Shown here: positions 32,985 through 41,443 of the stretch, in pieces
How positions within the stretch are numbered: position 1 is the first letter of the stretch
How the letters are laid out: each line of letters begins with the position of its first letter
Source: Pseudonocardia halophobica
GTDB lineage: Bacteria > Actinomycetota > Actinomycetes > Mycobacteriales > Pseudonocardiaceae
Reading direction: 5' to 3'
Assembly (NCBI RefSeq): GCF_027922425.1
Contig: NZ_BSFQ01000013.1
Coordinates: 62,001 to 126,000, forward strand
DNA: 64,000 nt
The notes under the pieces: generated by a model
The model's input: only the letters and a program-made list of their open reading frames with translations
What the model was told of the DNA's origin: nothing
Databases searched by the model: none
Translations under genes and position numbers: made by a program

Positions 32985-33818
32985 TCACGACCACGGGGTG
33001 ACGGCGCGCTCCTGACGCCGCCCGTCGACCACGACGTCGGTCCGCTCGGTGAAGAAGCACACGAGGTCGCGCACGTGCGCGGCCTCGTGCAGCGGGTCCG
33101 GGTAGGTCCAGGCCAGGTCGGGCACGGGGCGGCCGCCCACGGTCACCGACCAGTAGGACGCCTCGCCCTTGTACGCGCAGCGCGTGCGGGTCGCGGTCGG
33201 CTCCAGCGGCGCGACGACGTCCTCGCGGCGCAGGTAGTACCGGGTGGGGAGCATGGTCTCGAACAGCAGCACCGGCCGTCGCGACTCGGCGAGGAGCATG
33301 CCGTCGAGCTCGAGGCGGACGTGGCGCGACGAGGTCAGGACGTCCACGCGGTGGAACGGGTCCCGGGGGTGCGAGACGTTCGGCTCGTCCTCCTCGAACC
33401 AGGCGTCGAACGCGTCGAAGTCGACGACCACGTACCCCGCCAGGTCGGGATCGGCGAGCCGGAGCCCCGCGGCGGGCCGGGTGCCGGCGTCTGTGACGAC
33501 GTCGACCGGCCGGCCCTCGACGGTGTGTACGGCGAAGGGCACGGACGGGTCCAGTACCGGCCGGTCGGAGACCGAGGCCAGGGTGACGCCCTGCGGAATC
33601 TCACTCTTCGGCACGTCGTTCGGCGTGAGGTGCGCCGCGATGTCCTCCTCCGGCACGGCGTAGCTCGGCACGACCCGCCGCGGCTCCCACAGAAGCACCG
33701 CGCGAGTGGAGTCCACGACCGTCGCCCCGCCCAGCTCCGCCCGGATGCGTTTCGCGACCGGCTCGTGGCGGCACTCGTCGAGCGCGGCGAACAGGGCACG
33801 GTGCTGCAGGACGCTCAT
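32985..33818 (-). CDS. DUF427 domain protein (duplicated domain)
   Basis: A 277-residue protein with two DUF427-like halves. The C-terminal half carries the diagnostic HVRLELDGMLLAESRRPVLLFETMLPTRYYLRREDV and TRCAYKGEASYWSV, ending near the typical AAHVRDLVCFFTERTDVVVDG. The N-terminal half (VVDSTRAVLLWEPRRVVPSYAVPEEDI) repeats the pattern in diverged form. The family is common in actinobacteria; its function is unknown. Confidence 0.85.
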   Translation of the reverse strand: MSVLQHRALFAALDECRHEPVAKRIRAELGGATVVDSTRAVLLWEPRRVVPSYAVPEEDIAAHLTPNDVPKSEIPQGVTLASVSDRPVLDPSVPFAVHTVEGRPVDVVTDAGTRPAAGLRLADPDLAGYVVVDFDAFDAWFEEDEPNVSHPRDPFHRVDVLTSSRHVRLELDGMLLAESRRPVLLFETMLPTRYYLRREDVVAPLEPTATRTRCAYKGEASYWSVTVGGRPVPDLAWTYPDPLHEAAHVRDLVCFFTERTDVVVDGRRQERAVTPWS

Positions 33819-33975
33819 GCCCGCCCATCCTCCTCGGGATGGTGCTGGTCACCCACTCCCGGGCCTTCATGGCCGCGTGCCAGGGCGAACCCGCCCCTGA
33901 CCTCACGGCCACCGGCCGCGGGCACCAGCGATCCCGCGGGCCGACGGTGTCGGTCCGCGCGGGGTCGGCACCATG

Positions 33976-35841
33976 TCAGAACGGCGGCGGCTCGTCGAGG
34001 TCGGTGACCGGTGGCGGCGGAGGCCGCGGCTCCTCGGGCGGCGCAGGCCGCCACACCACGAACAGCGAGTCGGTTCCTGCCTCGTCCAGGTCGTCGGTGG
34101 TGTCGGACGGGCAGCAGAGGTCCTCGTCCGGCATCCGGGGGAGCGGCGGCGGTAACGGTGGGAGGAGCGGTTCGGCGCGCGTTCGGTAGGTGCGGCCGAG
34201 TGGACTGCGCCAGACGAAGACGCCGGGCTCGGGCTGGGTGAGTGTCCAGCCACGGTGCTTCAGGCCGTGATCGTGGCGGCAGGCCGGACCCAGGTCGTCG
34301 GCGGTCGTGCGGCCGCCTTGCGCGTGGTCGTGCGTGTGGTCCAGGTCGGCCTTCCGGGCCGGCGTCAGACATCCGACGAAGGTGCAGTGCCGGTCGCGGA
34401 ACTCGACGTGGCGGCGCAAGCCGGTGTGCGGGAACCGGGCGTCCGGGTCGTCGTCGAGGTCGCGTCCGCGGGCCGCGAGGATCTCGGCCAGGACGGGCCG
34501 CCACGACGCCGGCAGGTCGCTGTCGGGGCCGGTCAGGCGCGCGAGCAGACCGGCGTCGACGAGCAGGTCGACCATGCCCGGAGCCTCCGGAGAGGTCGTG
34601 TCCTCGGCGGGGCCGAGATCGCCGGCAGTGGGACGCGTGCGGAGTGCCCCTGCACGGATCAGTCGTCCGTCTGGTCCGGTGACGGCATAGCGCCAGGGCG
34701 CCCGTAGCTGGGTCGCCGCGACCACTCGGGCCCGCGAGGCCGGGAGCGGTCCGAGGTTCGGCAGGGTGGCCGGGCGATCGTCGAGCCCGAGAAGCGTGCC
34801 GAGCGAGATCTGCAGGTGCACGCCCCGACGCGGATTCGGCGGTCGCGCCGGATGTCGTGAGTGAAGAGCCTGCTGTGGCTCGTCCGCTGAGGGATCGCCG
34901 GCCTCGCTCGCCTCGTCGGCCGGTCCTCGCTCTGTCGTCCCCGCGCTGTTCGTCGAGCCCTGGGTCGGCCCTGTCGCGGTCGCGTCCGCCTCGACCGTCG
35001 CTCCGGTCTCGCCGTCGTCGCCGGTGGAGATCCCGGCGTCGAGGAGGAGGGCGTGGACGATCTCGTCGTCGCTCAACGTGTGCAGGGTGCCGTCGAGGAA
35101 GCCGGTGAACAGGTCGACCCGGATCTGGTCGAGCGTGCCGGGGTGGCCGCAGCGACGGATCCTGCGGGCGAGGTGGTCGATCCGTTCGACCGCGGCGTCA
35201 GCGGTTTCGGGAGTGATGCCGCTCGCGGTGATCGTGGCGGTGCCGTCCTCGGTGACGTACGCACCCACTCCGCGGCGGGCGTGGGCGCGGCGGAAGAGCC
35301 GCTCGTAATGGTCCGGGTCGATCTCCATGATGAGCCGCCGTAGCCGGCGGGAGATCTGACTCGTGGTCCACCGCGGCGCCCGCGGGAGGACGAGCGCGCA
35401 GAGGTGCGCGACCTGCGCCGGAGGAAGGCCGGCGAGATGCCGCACGAAGACGGAGGCCTTCGGTGGGTCGATCCGGCCCTCGTGCAGCGCCGCCAGCACC
35501 CGAGGCAGCTCCCTGACCAAGGCGCACGCCTCGTCCGACCAGCCGTCCGCGGCGCGCCGGGTCCAGGCCAGGGCCGCCCGCACCTCGTCGGTCCAGTCCA
35601 GGTGCGGGTCGGGGAGGTCCTCCGCGGAGTCGGGTGTGGTCGGATCGGCGTACCCGACCGCGACCATGGCCCGGTAGAACCCGGCCCGGGTGTGGCTGTC
35701 CTGGCGGTGCCACGCCTCGAGCACCGTCAACCGCTCCGACGCCGGCACCGCCGACAGCTCGATCCCGGCCAGCGCAGCACCGAGCTCCGGACCCGGCGGC
35801 ATGTCCGCCAGCCCGGCCGGAAGACACCCGGTCAGCTGCAC
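33976..35841 (-). CDS. DUF222 and HNH endonuclease domain protein (13E12-repeat type)
   Basis: A 621-residue protein with an N-terminal DUF222 domain (LDWTDEVRAALAWTRRAADGWSDEACALVRELPRVLAALHEGRIDPPKASVFVRHLAGL pattern) and a C-terminal HNH nuclease (RDRHCTFVGC, KADLDHTHDHAQGG, CRHDHGLKHRGWTL, about residues 480-545). A Ser/Thr/Glu-rich low-complexity stretch separates them. The family is spread widely through actinobacterial genomes. A TATGTT hexamer lies 6 bp before the GTG, so the mRNA may be leaderless from that GTG; an internal ATG (35802) is the alternative start. A LexA-type box overlaps this promoter. Confidence 0.88.
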   Translation of the reverse strand: MQLTGCLPAGLADMPPGPELGAALAGIELSAVPASERLTVLEAWHRQDSHTRAGFYRAMVAVGYADPTTPDSAEDLPDPHLDWTDEVRAALAWTRRAADGWSDEACALVRELPRVLAALHEGRIDPPKASVFVRHLAGLPPAQVAHLCALVLPRAPRWTTSQISRRLRRLIMEIDPDHYERLFRRAHARRGVGAYVTEDGTATITASGITPETADAAVERIDHLARRIRRCGHPGTLDQIRVDLFTGFLDGTLHTLSDDEIVHALLLDAGISTGDDGETGATVEADATATGPTQGSTNSAGTTERGPADEASEAGDPSADEPQQALHSRHPARPPNPRRGVHLQISLGTLLGLDDRPATLPNLGPLPASRARVVAATQLRAPWRYAVTGPDGRLIRAGALRTRPTAGDLGPAEDTTSPEAPGMVDLLVDAGLLARLTGPDSDLPASWRPVLAEILAARGRDLDDDPDARFPHTGLRRHVEFRDRHCTFVGCLTPARKADLDHTHDHAQGGRTTADDLGPACRHDHGLKHRGWTLTQPEPGVFVWRSPLGRTYRTRAEPLLPPLPPPLPRMPDEDLCCPSDTTDDLDEAGTDSLFVVWRPAPPEEPRPPPPPVTDLDEPPPF

Positions 35842-35844
35842 GGA

Positions 35845-35860
35845 TCGAACATATCTTCGA
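35845..35860. promoter_or_regulatory. SOS box (LexA operator)
   Basis: TCGAACATATCTTCGA matches 11 of 12 fixed bases of the mycobacterial SOS box TCGAAC-N4-GTTCGA. It overlaps the probable -10 hexamer of the HNH endonuclease gene and ends 4 bp before its GTG, so LexA binding would block transcription until DNA damage. Confidence 0.75.
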
Positions 35861-36035
35861 CCCCCGACAGAAACGGGCACTTCCAGCTCTCGGGCACAGA
35901 TCGATCTTCACGAACGCGGCGAGGCGATGGGGCGAGATCGGCCGCCGCCCGGCAGGGACCGCCGTCACCCATCCGGGCACACACCGCCCGTGCTCCCGGC
36001 GCGACGCCTCGGCTCGCCTCACGCTGTTCCCGGGG

Positions 36036-36743
36036 GTGAGGACAGTGCTGAGACTCTGCGGAGCGCTCGCCGCGCTTCTCGCGGCCGCCGGTGTCCTCGT
36101 GGCGGGATGCAGTACCTCCGTGAGCGGCCAGCCCGTCGCCGCCCCGCTCCTGGTGTTGTCGTGGGGACAGTCCCACCGCTTCCCCGACGGCCTGACGGTC
36201 ACCGCGACGGCTCCCGTCGAGCGAGGCGGCGGCGCGGACCGGCGCGTCCAGCTGGTGCTCACCCTTCTCAACGACTCGTCGACCGAGCTCTCGGCAGCTC
36301 GGGTGGCGGCGGACAACGCCTCACTCACGAGCGAGCCGGCAGGAGCGGCGGCGGAGGAGGCGGCCACCTCGTCGACCGACGCAGCGGGGCCCCTGCGCCC
36401 GGGCAGGTCCAAACGCATTGTGCTCCGGGCCGAGGTGTCGCGGGAGCCGGTGACCCTCGTCGCGACCTGGCGGCACGGCGTGGAGACGATCACGATCACC
36501 GGAACCCTGGGGCGTGCCGCGGCTCCCACGACCAGCGCGGTACGACCGACCACCACCCGCACCCCCTCGACGGCCCGTCCCACCACCACCCGCACGCCCC
36601 CGACGACCCGGCCCACGACCACCCGCGTGGTGCCGAACTCCGACCGCACGGACATCGCCGCCTGCGACATGCTCGAGAACGGCCGTGTGTACTGCGAGGG
36701 GCCGGGGGCCGAGGAGACGATGCGCCGCTACAACGGCGGCTGA
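36036..36743 (+). CDS. hypothetical lipoprotein with Thr/Pro repeats
   Basis: A 235-residue protein with signal peptide and lipobox (LVAGC, Cys about residue 25), a middle domain of beta-strand character (LTVTATAPVERGGGADRRVQLVLTLLNDSSTELSA; RIVLRAEVSREPVTLVATWRHG), a Thr/Pro/Arg repeat region (PTTTRTP occurs three times in slight variants) and a short Cys-containing tail. The middle part resembles the DUF4352-type domain of surface lipoproteins. A second in-frame GTG at 36045 has a better placed G-rich sequence upstream and may be the real start. Confidence 0.72.
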   Translation: MRTVLRLCGALAALLAAAGVLVAGCSTSVSGQPVAAPLLVLSWGQSHRFPDGLTVTATAPVERGGGADRRVQLVLTLLNDSSTELSAARVAADNASLTSEPAGAAAEEAATSSTDAAGPLRPGRSKRIVLRAEVSREPVTLVATWRHGVETITITGTLGRAAAPTTSAVRPTTTRTPSTARPTTTRTPPTTRPTTTRVVPNSDRTDIAACDMLENGRVYCEGPGAEETMRRYNGG

Positions 36744-36816
36744 GCAGCCCGGCCCCGACCCCCTCCCGCCCCGACCCGCTCCCTCCCCGACCCCCTCCCG
36801 CTCCGACCTCCGACCC

Positions 36817-37620
36817 TCAGTACCGCTGGTACACCGGAGGTCGCTTCTCCAGGAAGGCGCGGGTGGCCTCGTCCCGGTCCTCGGTGAGGGCGGTGAGGAT
36901 CTGCTGGCGGTTCTCGAACTCGACCGCCCCGACGAAGCTGGGGTTCTCGACCGAGGCCCACATGCCCTGCTTGGTCATCTCCACCGAGAAGGGCGGGTTG
37001 AGCATGATCTCGGCGGCCTCGGCGTAGGCGGCCTCGAGCAGCTCGGCGGGGTCGACGAGGTGGGTGACCAGGCCGATCCGGTAGGCCTCCTCGGCGGAGC
37101 AGCGGCGGCCGGTGAGCATCAGCTCGTGGGCGCGCCCGGTCCCGACGATCCGGGGGAGCAGCCAGGACAGGCCGATGTCGCACGCCGAGAAGCCGGCCCG
37201 GATGAACCCGACGGCGAACAGTGCGGAGGTCGACGCCATGCGGATGTCGCTGGCCAGCGCGAGGGCGAGCCCGCCGCCCGCGGCGGGGCCGTTGATCGCG
37301 GCGATGACCGGCTGGGGGAGCTGGTGCAGCGAGACGGCGAGGTTGGCGATCTGGCGCTGCCGCGTCAGCCCGTCGATCGGGTGCCGCTGCCGGGCGGGCG
37401 GGTGGGGCTCGTCGTCGTAGTGGGCGAGGTCGAGCCCGGCGCAGAACCCGCGACCCGCCCCCGTCAGGATCACCACCCGGCACGACGGGTCGGTGCCGAT
37501 CTCGGCGAAGACGGTCGTGAGCTCGGCGACCGTGCCGGCGTCGAGCGCGTTGAGCTGGTCGGGGCGGTTGAGCGTGAGCTGGACGACGCCCTCCCGCGGG
37601 CGGTCGATCTCCACCGGCAT
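36817..37620 (-). CDS. enoyl-CoA hydratase/isomerase family protein
   Basis: A 267-residue crotonase-fold enzyme. The oxyanion-hole segments are VVILTGAGRGFCAGLDLAHY and AAINGPAAGGGLALALASDIRMAS; the usual second catalytic Glu region reads GFIRAGFSACDIGLSWLLPRIVG, with Cys-Asp where a classical hydratase has Glu, so it may be an isomerase or other crotonase-family member. A strong GAGGAGG precedes the ATG. Its upstream gap holds a GAACGAACGAACGTT repeat. It likely takes part in fatty-acid or side-chain degradation. Confidence 0.88.
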   Translation of the reverse strand: MPVEIDRPREGVVQLTLNRPDQLNALDAGTVAELTTVFAEIGTDPSCRVVILTGAGRGFCAGLDLAHYDDEPHPPARQRHPIDGLTRQRQIANLAVSLHQLPQPVIAAINGPAAGGGLALALASDIRMASTSALFAVGFIRAGFSACDIGLSWLLPRIVGTGRAHELMLTGRRCSAEEAYRIGLVTHLVDPAELLEAAYAEAAEIMLNPPFSVEMTKQGMWASVENPSFVGAVEFENRQQILTALTEDRDEATRAFLEKRPPVYQRY

Positions 37621-37640
37621 TGCGGTCCTCCTCGCGGCCT

Positions 37641-37656
37641 GAACGAACGAACGTTA
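37641..37656. promoter_or_regulatory. possible TetR-type site upstream of enoyl-CoA hydratase
   Basis: The stretch GAACGAACGAACGTTA, preceded by CT, has three GAAC repeats and a central AACGTT. Its TGAACG half-site is shared with the perfect palindrome at 9020-9035, so one acyl-CoA-responsive repressor might bind both. The symmetry is poor, so this is tentative. Confidence 0.3.
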
Positions 37657-37689
37657 AACGACCGACCGGGTGCGGAGGAAGAGCGGGCG

Positions 37690-38640
37690 TCAGGGCGTGG
37701 CGTCCCCCACCTGCTCGCCGAGGTGCACCGGCCCGTGCGGGTCGGCGCAGTGGTCGTCGAGCGACTCGTCCTCGCAGTGGTCCACCTGCAGCGTGGTGTG
37801 CGACAGGCCGTGCTCCTCGCGCAGCACGACCTCGATCGCCCGCTGCACGTCGTGGCAGTCGGCCTCGGGCCGGACGAGGACGTGCGCCGAGAGCGCCGCC
37901 TGCCCGGAGGTGATCTCCCAGACGTGCAGGTCGTGGACCTCGGCCACGCCCGCGACCCCGGCGAGCCGGGCACCGAGCGCGTCGGGGTCGACGCCCCGCG
38001 GCGCGGCCTCGAGGAAGATCCGCCCGGACTCGCGCACCAGGCCCCACCCCGCCTTGGCCATCAGCGCGGCGACGACCAGCGCCGCGATCGCGTCGGCCCG
38101 GTCGAACCCGGTGAGCACGACGACGAGCCCGGCGACCGCCGTCGCGACGAACGCGAAGAGGTCGTTCAGGATGTGCTGGAACGCGCCCTCGACGTTGAGG
38201 CTCGAGCGGTCCGCCCGACTGATGCACCACGTCGCGGCCAGGTTGACGACGATCCCGACCAGCGCCGTGACCAGCACGAGCAGGCCCGCCACCTCCGGCG
38301 GCGACAGCAGCCGCTCGATGCCCTCGTACACGAACCACACCGCGAGCAGCAGCAACGTGATGCCGTTGGCCTGCGCCGAGAGGATCTCCGCACGCAGCAG
38401 GCCGTAGGTGTACCCGCCGCGGGCGGGACGGGCCGCGAGCCGGATCGCGACGAGCGCGAGGACGAGGGACGCGGCGTCCGTGAGCATGTGCGCCGAGTCG
38501 GAGATCAGCGCCAGCGAGCCCGCGAGCAGGCCGACGACGAACTCCCCGACCATGAACACGAGGATCAGCGCCAGCGCCAGGCCGAGCCACCGCCGGTCGG
38601 TGCCGACCCCCACGCCGTGCCCGTGCCCGTGGGCTCCCAT
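37690..38640 (-). CDS. cation diffusion facilitator (Zn/Cd efflux, CzcD type)
   Basis: A 316-residue CDF transporter with a His-rich N-terminus (GAHGHGHGVG), six transmembrane helices, the transport-site residues in SDSAHMLTDA (D and HxxxD) and the matching pair in HILNDLFAFV, and a C-terminal metallochaperone-like domain (VHDLHVWEITSGQAALSAHVLV, LQVDHCEDESLDDHC). It exports zinc or similar divalent cations by proton exchange. The last ~25 residues are His/Asp-rich and may bind metal. Confidence 0.92.
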   Translation of the reverse strand: MGAHGHGHGVGVGTDRRWLGLALALILVFMVGEFVVGLLAGSLALISDSAHMLTDAASLVLALVAIRLAARPARGGYTYGLLRAEILSAQANGITLLLLAVWFVYEGIERLLSPPEVAGLLVLVTALVGIVVNLAATWCISRADRSSLNVEGAFQHILNDLFAFVATAVAGLVVVLTGFDRADAIAALVVAALMAKAGWGLVRESGRIFLEAAPRGVDPDALGARLAGVAGVAEVHDLHVWEITSGQAALSAHVLVRPEADCHDVQRAIEVVLREEHGLSHTTLQVDHCEDESLDDHCADPHGPVHLGEQVGDATP

Positions 38641-38686
38641 GCGCGCACGGTAGGACCACGCGGCGCGGCACGGCAACGGGCCGCGG

Positions 38687-41422
38687 TCAGCCCGTGGACC
38701 GCGGGAAGTGTGCCGCGAGCTCCGAGCGCGACCGCACCCCGAGCTTCGCGTAGGTGCGCGTGAGGTGGAACTGGACCGTCTTGACCGACAGCAGCATCTC
38801 GGCGGCGACCTCCTTGTTGGTCATACCGCCCGCCACCAGGCCCGCGACCGTCCGCTCCTGCTCGGTGAGGGCGTCGAGGTCGTTGTCGTGCAGGCGGGAG
38901 CCGGGCCGGCCGGTCTTGAGCTCCCGGTCGCAGCGCTCCATGTAGACCCGCGCGCCGAGGGCGGCGAACCGCTGCCGGGCGGTCGCGAGGACCGTGGCCG
39001 CGTCCCGCCGCCGGCCCGCCCGGCGCAGGATCATGCCGTGCGCGAAGTCGACGCGTGCCTTCTCGTAGGGCAGCGGCAGGCCCTCGAGCCGGGCCCGGGC
39101 CGCCACGAACGCCTCCTCCGCGGCGGCGGTGTCGCCGCGCGCGCCGAGGAGCCGGCCGCGGACGTAGCCGAGCCGGGCGGCCGCGGACCGGTGCCCACGC
39201 CGTCGGACGAGCTCCTCGAGCGGACGCAGGAACTCGTCCGCCTCGCCGAGCCGGTCGGTCACGACGAGGGCGTTGGCGTACAGGTCGTGCCAGGCCCAGA
39301 AGCCGGGTTCGTCGAGCCCGCCCCGCGGCGTCCGGGTGGCGAGCGGGGCGAGGTGCCGGACGACGGCGTCGTAGTCCGAGGCGGCCTCCGCCACGTGCGC
39401 GCGGGCCAGCAGGGCCGGCACCGTCATGACGAGGTAGTCGTGCTCGGCGGCCGTGCCGAGCTCGACGTGCCGGGCGGCCTCCTCGGCGTCGCCGCGCAGG
39501 GCGTGGACCTGCGCGCCCGTCCAGTGCACCAGCGGCCGGAGGAGCTCCAGGTCCGTGGCGCCGAGCAGCAGCCGGGCCTGGTCGACGTTCTGCAGCGCGC
39601 CGGACCAGTCGCCGAGCGCGAACCGGGTGCGCGCCAACCAGCACAGCGCCCACAGCAGGATGCGGTTCGACCCGCCCTGCCCCACGCCCGCGACGGCGTA
39701 CTCCAGCTCGCGCCGCGCCGCCTCCGGCTCGTCCTGCGCCAGGAGCAGCCAGCCCAGGCCCATCCGCGCCCGCTGGTGCTGCGGGCCGGCCGGGCTCTCC
39801 CGGGTCGCCGCGCGGTAGGCCGTGAACGCCTCCTCGATCTCGCCCTGCGCGGCGTACCCGAGCCCCACGATCGCGCGCGTCTCCACCGCCGCCGGCGAGC
39901 CCGGGTCCGCGTGCTCGATCGCCCGCCCGGCCCACCGGACCAGCTGCGCGCCGTCCCAGTCGGCGAGGGCGTGGAGCACCTGCCGCTGGCAGATCCGCGC
40001 CGCGGTGGCCCGGTCGGTGCCGCGGCTGCGCCAGGCGCCGTCGAGGTAGGAGGTGGCCTCGGCGCGGCGGCCGCGCTGGATGGCGACGTAGGCCAGGACG
40101 GCGTCGCGCCGGGCGCCGGGCGGCAGGGCCTCGACGTCGGACAACGCGTCGACCGCCTGCCCCAGCAGCCCGGCCCCGGCGAGGGCGTCGACGGCCTGGA
40201 GCAGCCGGTCCTCCCGGTCGGCGCGGCTCGGGCTGATCCGGCTGGCGTCGATGAGCGCCCCGGCGACGACCGCCCACGCGCCCTCGTCCGCCTTGCGGCG
40301 GGCCAGGTCGAGCAGCTCGTCGGCCAGGGCGGCGTCGGGCAGCGGGGTGGCCTCGACCCGGTGCCGGAGCCGCTCGGTCTCGTCCCGGACGACGGCGGCG
40401 GCGCGCTGGTGCAGGTCGTGCCGGCGGGCAGGGGCGAGCGTGGCGTGCACGGCGCCGCGCACGAAGCGCCCGGGGAAGGTCAGCGTGTCCAGCCCGTGCC
40501 CCGCGGCGGGGGAGAGGAGACCGGCGGCGAAGGCCTCGTCGAGCGCGGCGATGGGGTCCGCGATGCCGCCGAGCTCGGCGGCCTCGGCGAGGATCGGGGT
40601 GTTGCCGAGGACGGCCGCGGCCTCGACGAGCGCGCGCGCCGACGGCGACGCGGCGTCGAGGGCGGCCTCGACCCGCTGCTGCACGGAGGTGGGTGCGGGC
40701 AGTCGCGTCTGCCAGTCCGACCACCGCATCGGCGGGCTGTCGCGCAGGATCTCCAGCAGGTACCGGGCGACCCCGCCGGTGTGCTCGCGCAGCCGGCGGG
40801 CCACCGGGATCGGCAGGTCGATGCCCGCGGCGCGGGCGGCCAGCAGCCGGGTCTGCTCGGAGGTCAGGGGCGCCACCCGGATCCGCCGGCCGGGCAGCCG
40901 GTCGAGGACGTCCCGGGTGTCCGGGTGGGCCGGGGTGTCCGGGCCGGTCCGGGCGGCGAGCACGACCAGCAGGCGGCCCTCGGCCATCCGGACGACCGCC
41001 GACGCGACCGCCTGCAGCGAGGCCGGGTCGGCGGCGTGCGCGTCGTCGATCAGCACCGCGAGCGGGTCCTCCGCGGCGCGGGCCCGCCAGCACGCGGCCA
41101 GGGCCTCGCCCCAGGCGCCGGGGTCGACGGGCCCCTCGGACGGGAGCCCACCCAGCCGCCTGACCAGCGCGCCCGGCCGCCCCGACTCCCACGCCAGGCC
41201 CTCGGCCTGCACGGTCGCGAGGGCGGGCCGGCGGGCGAGGAAGCGCCGCAGCAGCGTCGTCTTCCCGACCCCGGGCACGCCCTCCAGCACGACGACGACG
41301 GGGGTGCCGGCGACGGCGTCGGCCAACGCCGCCTCGAGCCGGGCGGACTCCGCCTCCTGCCCGACGACGTGCGCCGGCTCCCCGCCGTCCCCGCCGGCGC
41401 CGTCGCCGACCCGCCTGCTCAT
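38687..41422 (-). CDS. LuxR-family regulator with N-terminal AAA/ATPase domain (LAL type)
   Basis: A 911-residue regulator of the MalT/LAL class. It has Walker A GVPGVGKTTLLRRFL near residue 50, Walker B LAVLIDDAHAAD near 120, a long helical TPR-like middle, and a C-terminal LuxR helix-turn-helix (LTEQERTVAGLVAGGMTNKEVAAEMLLSVKTVQFHLTRTYAKLGVRSRSELAAHF). Such proteins activate transcription after binding a ligand and ATP. It is 21 bp downstream of the benC-FCD-benD gene on the same strand, so it may be the last gene of the ben operon and an additional regulator of it; that link is inferred from spacing only. Confidence 0.9.
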   Translation of the reverse strand: MSRRVGDGAGGDGGEPAHVVGQEAESARLEAALADAVAGTPVVVVLEGVPGVGKTTLLRRFLARRPALATVQAEGLAWESGRPGALVRRLGGLPSEGPVDPGAWGEALAACWRARAAEDPLAVLIDDAHAADPASLQAVASAVVRMAEGRLLVVLAARTGPDTPAHPDTRDVLDRLPGRRIRVAPLTSEQTRLLAARAAGIDLPIPVARRLREHTGGVARYLLEILRDSPPMRWSDWQTRLPAPTSVQQRVEAALDAASPSARALVEAAAVLGNTPILAEAAELGGIADPIAALDEAFAAGLLSPAAGHGLDTLTFPGRFVRGAVHATLAPARRHDLHQRAAAVVRDETERLRHRVEATPLPDAALADELLDLARRKADEGAWAVVAGALIDASRISPSRADREDRLLQAVDALAGAGLLGQAVDALSDVEALPPGARRDAVLAYVAIQRGRRAEATSYLDGAWRSRGTDRATAARICQRQVLHALADWDGAQLVRWAGRAIEHADPGSPAAVETRAIVGLGYAAQGEIEEAFTAYRAATRESPAGPQHQRARMGLGWLLLAQDEPEAARRELEYAVAGVGQGGSNRILLWALCWLARTRFALGDWSGALQNVDQARLLLGATDLELLRPLVHWTGAQVHALRGDAEEAARHVELGTAAEHDYLVMTVPALLARAHVAEAASDYDAVVRHLAPLATRTPRGGLDEPGFWAWHDLYANALVVTDRLGEADEFLRPLEELVRRRGHRSAAARLGYVRGRLLGARGDTAAAEEAFVAARARLEGLPLPYEKARVDFAHGMILRRAGRRRDAATVLATARQRFAALGARVYMERCDRELKTGRPGSRLHDNDLDALTEQERTVAGLVAGGMTNKEVAAEMLLSVKTVQFHLTRTYAKLGVRSRSELAAHFPRSTG

Positions 41423-41443
41423 GCCGTCACCGTAGAAGGCGGC

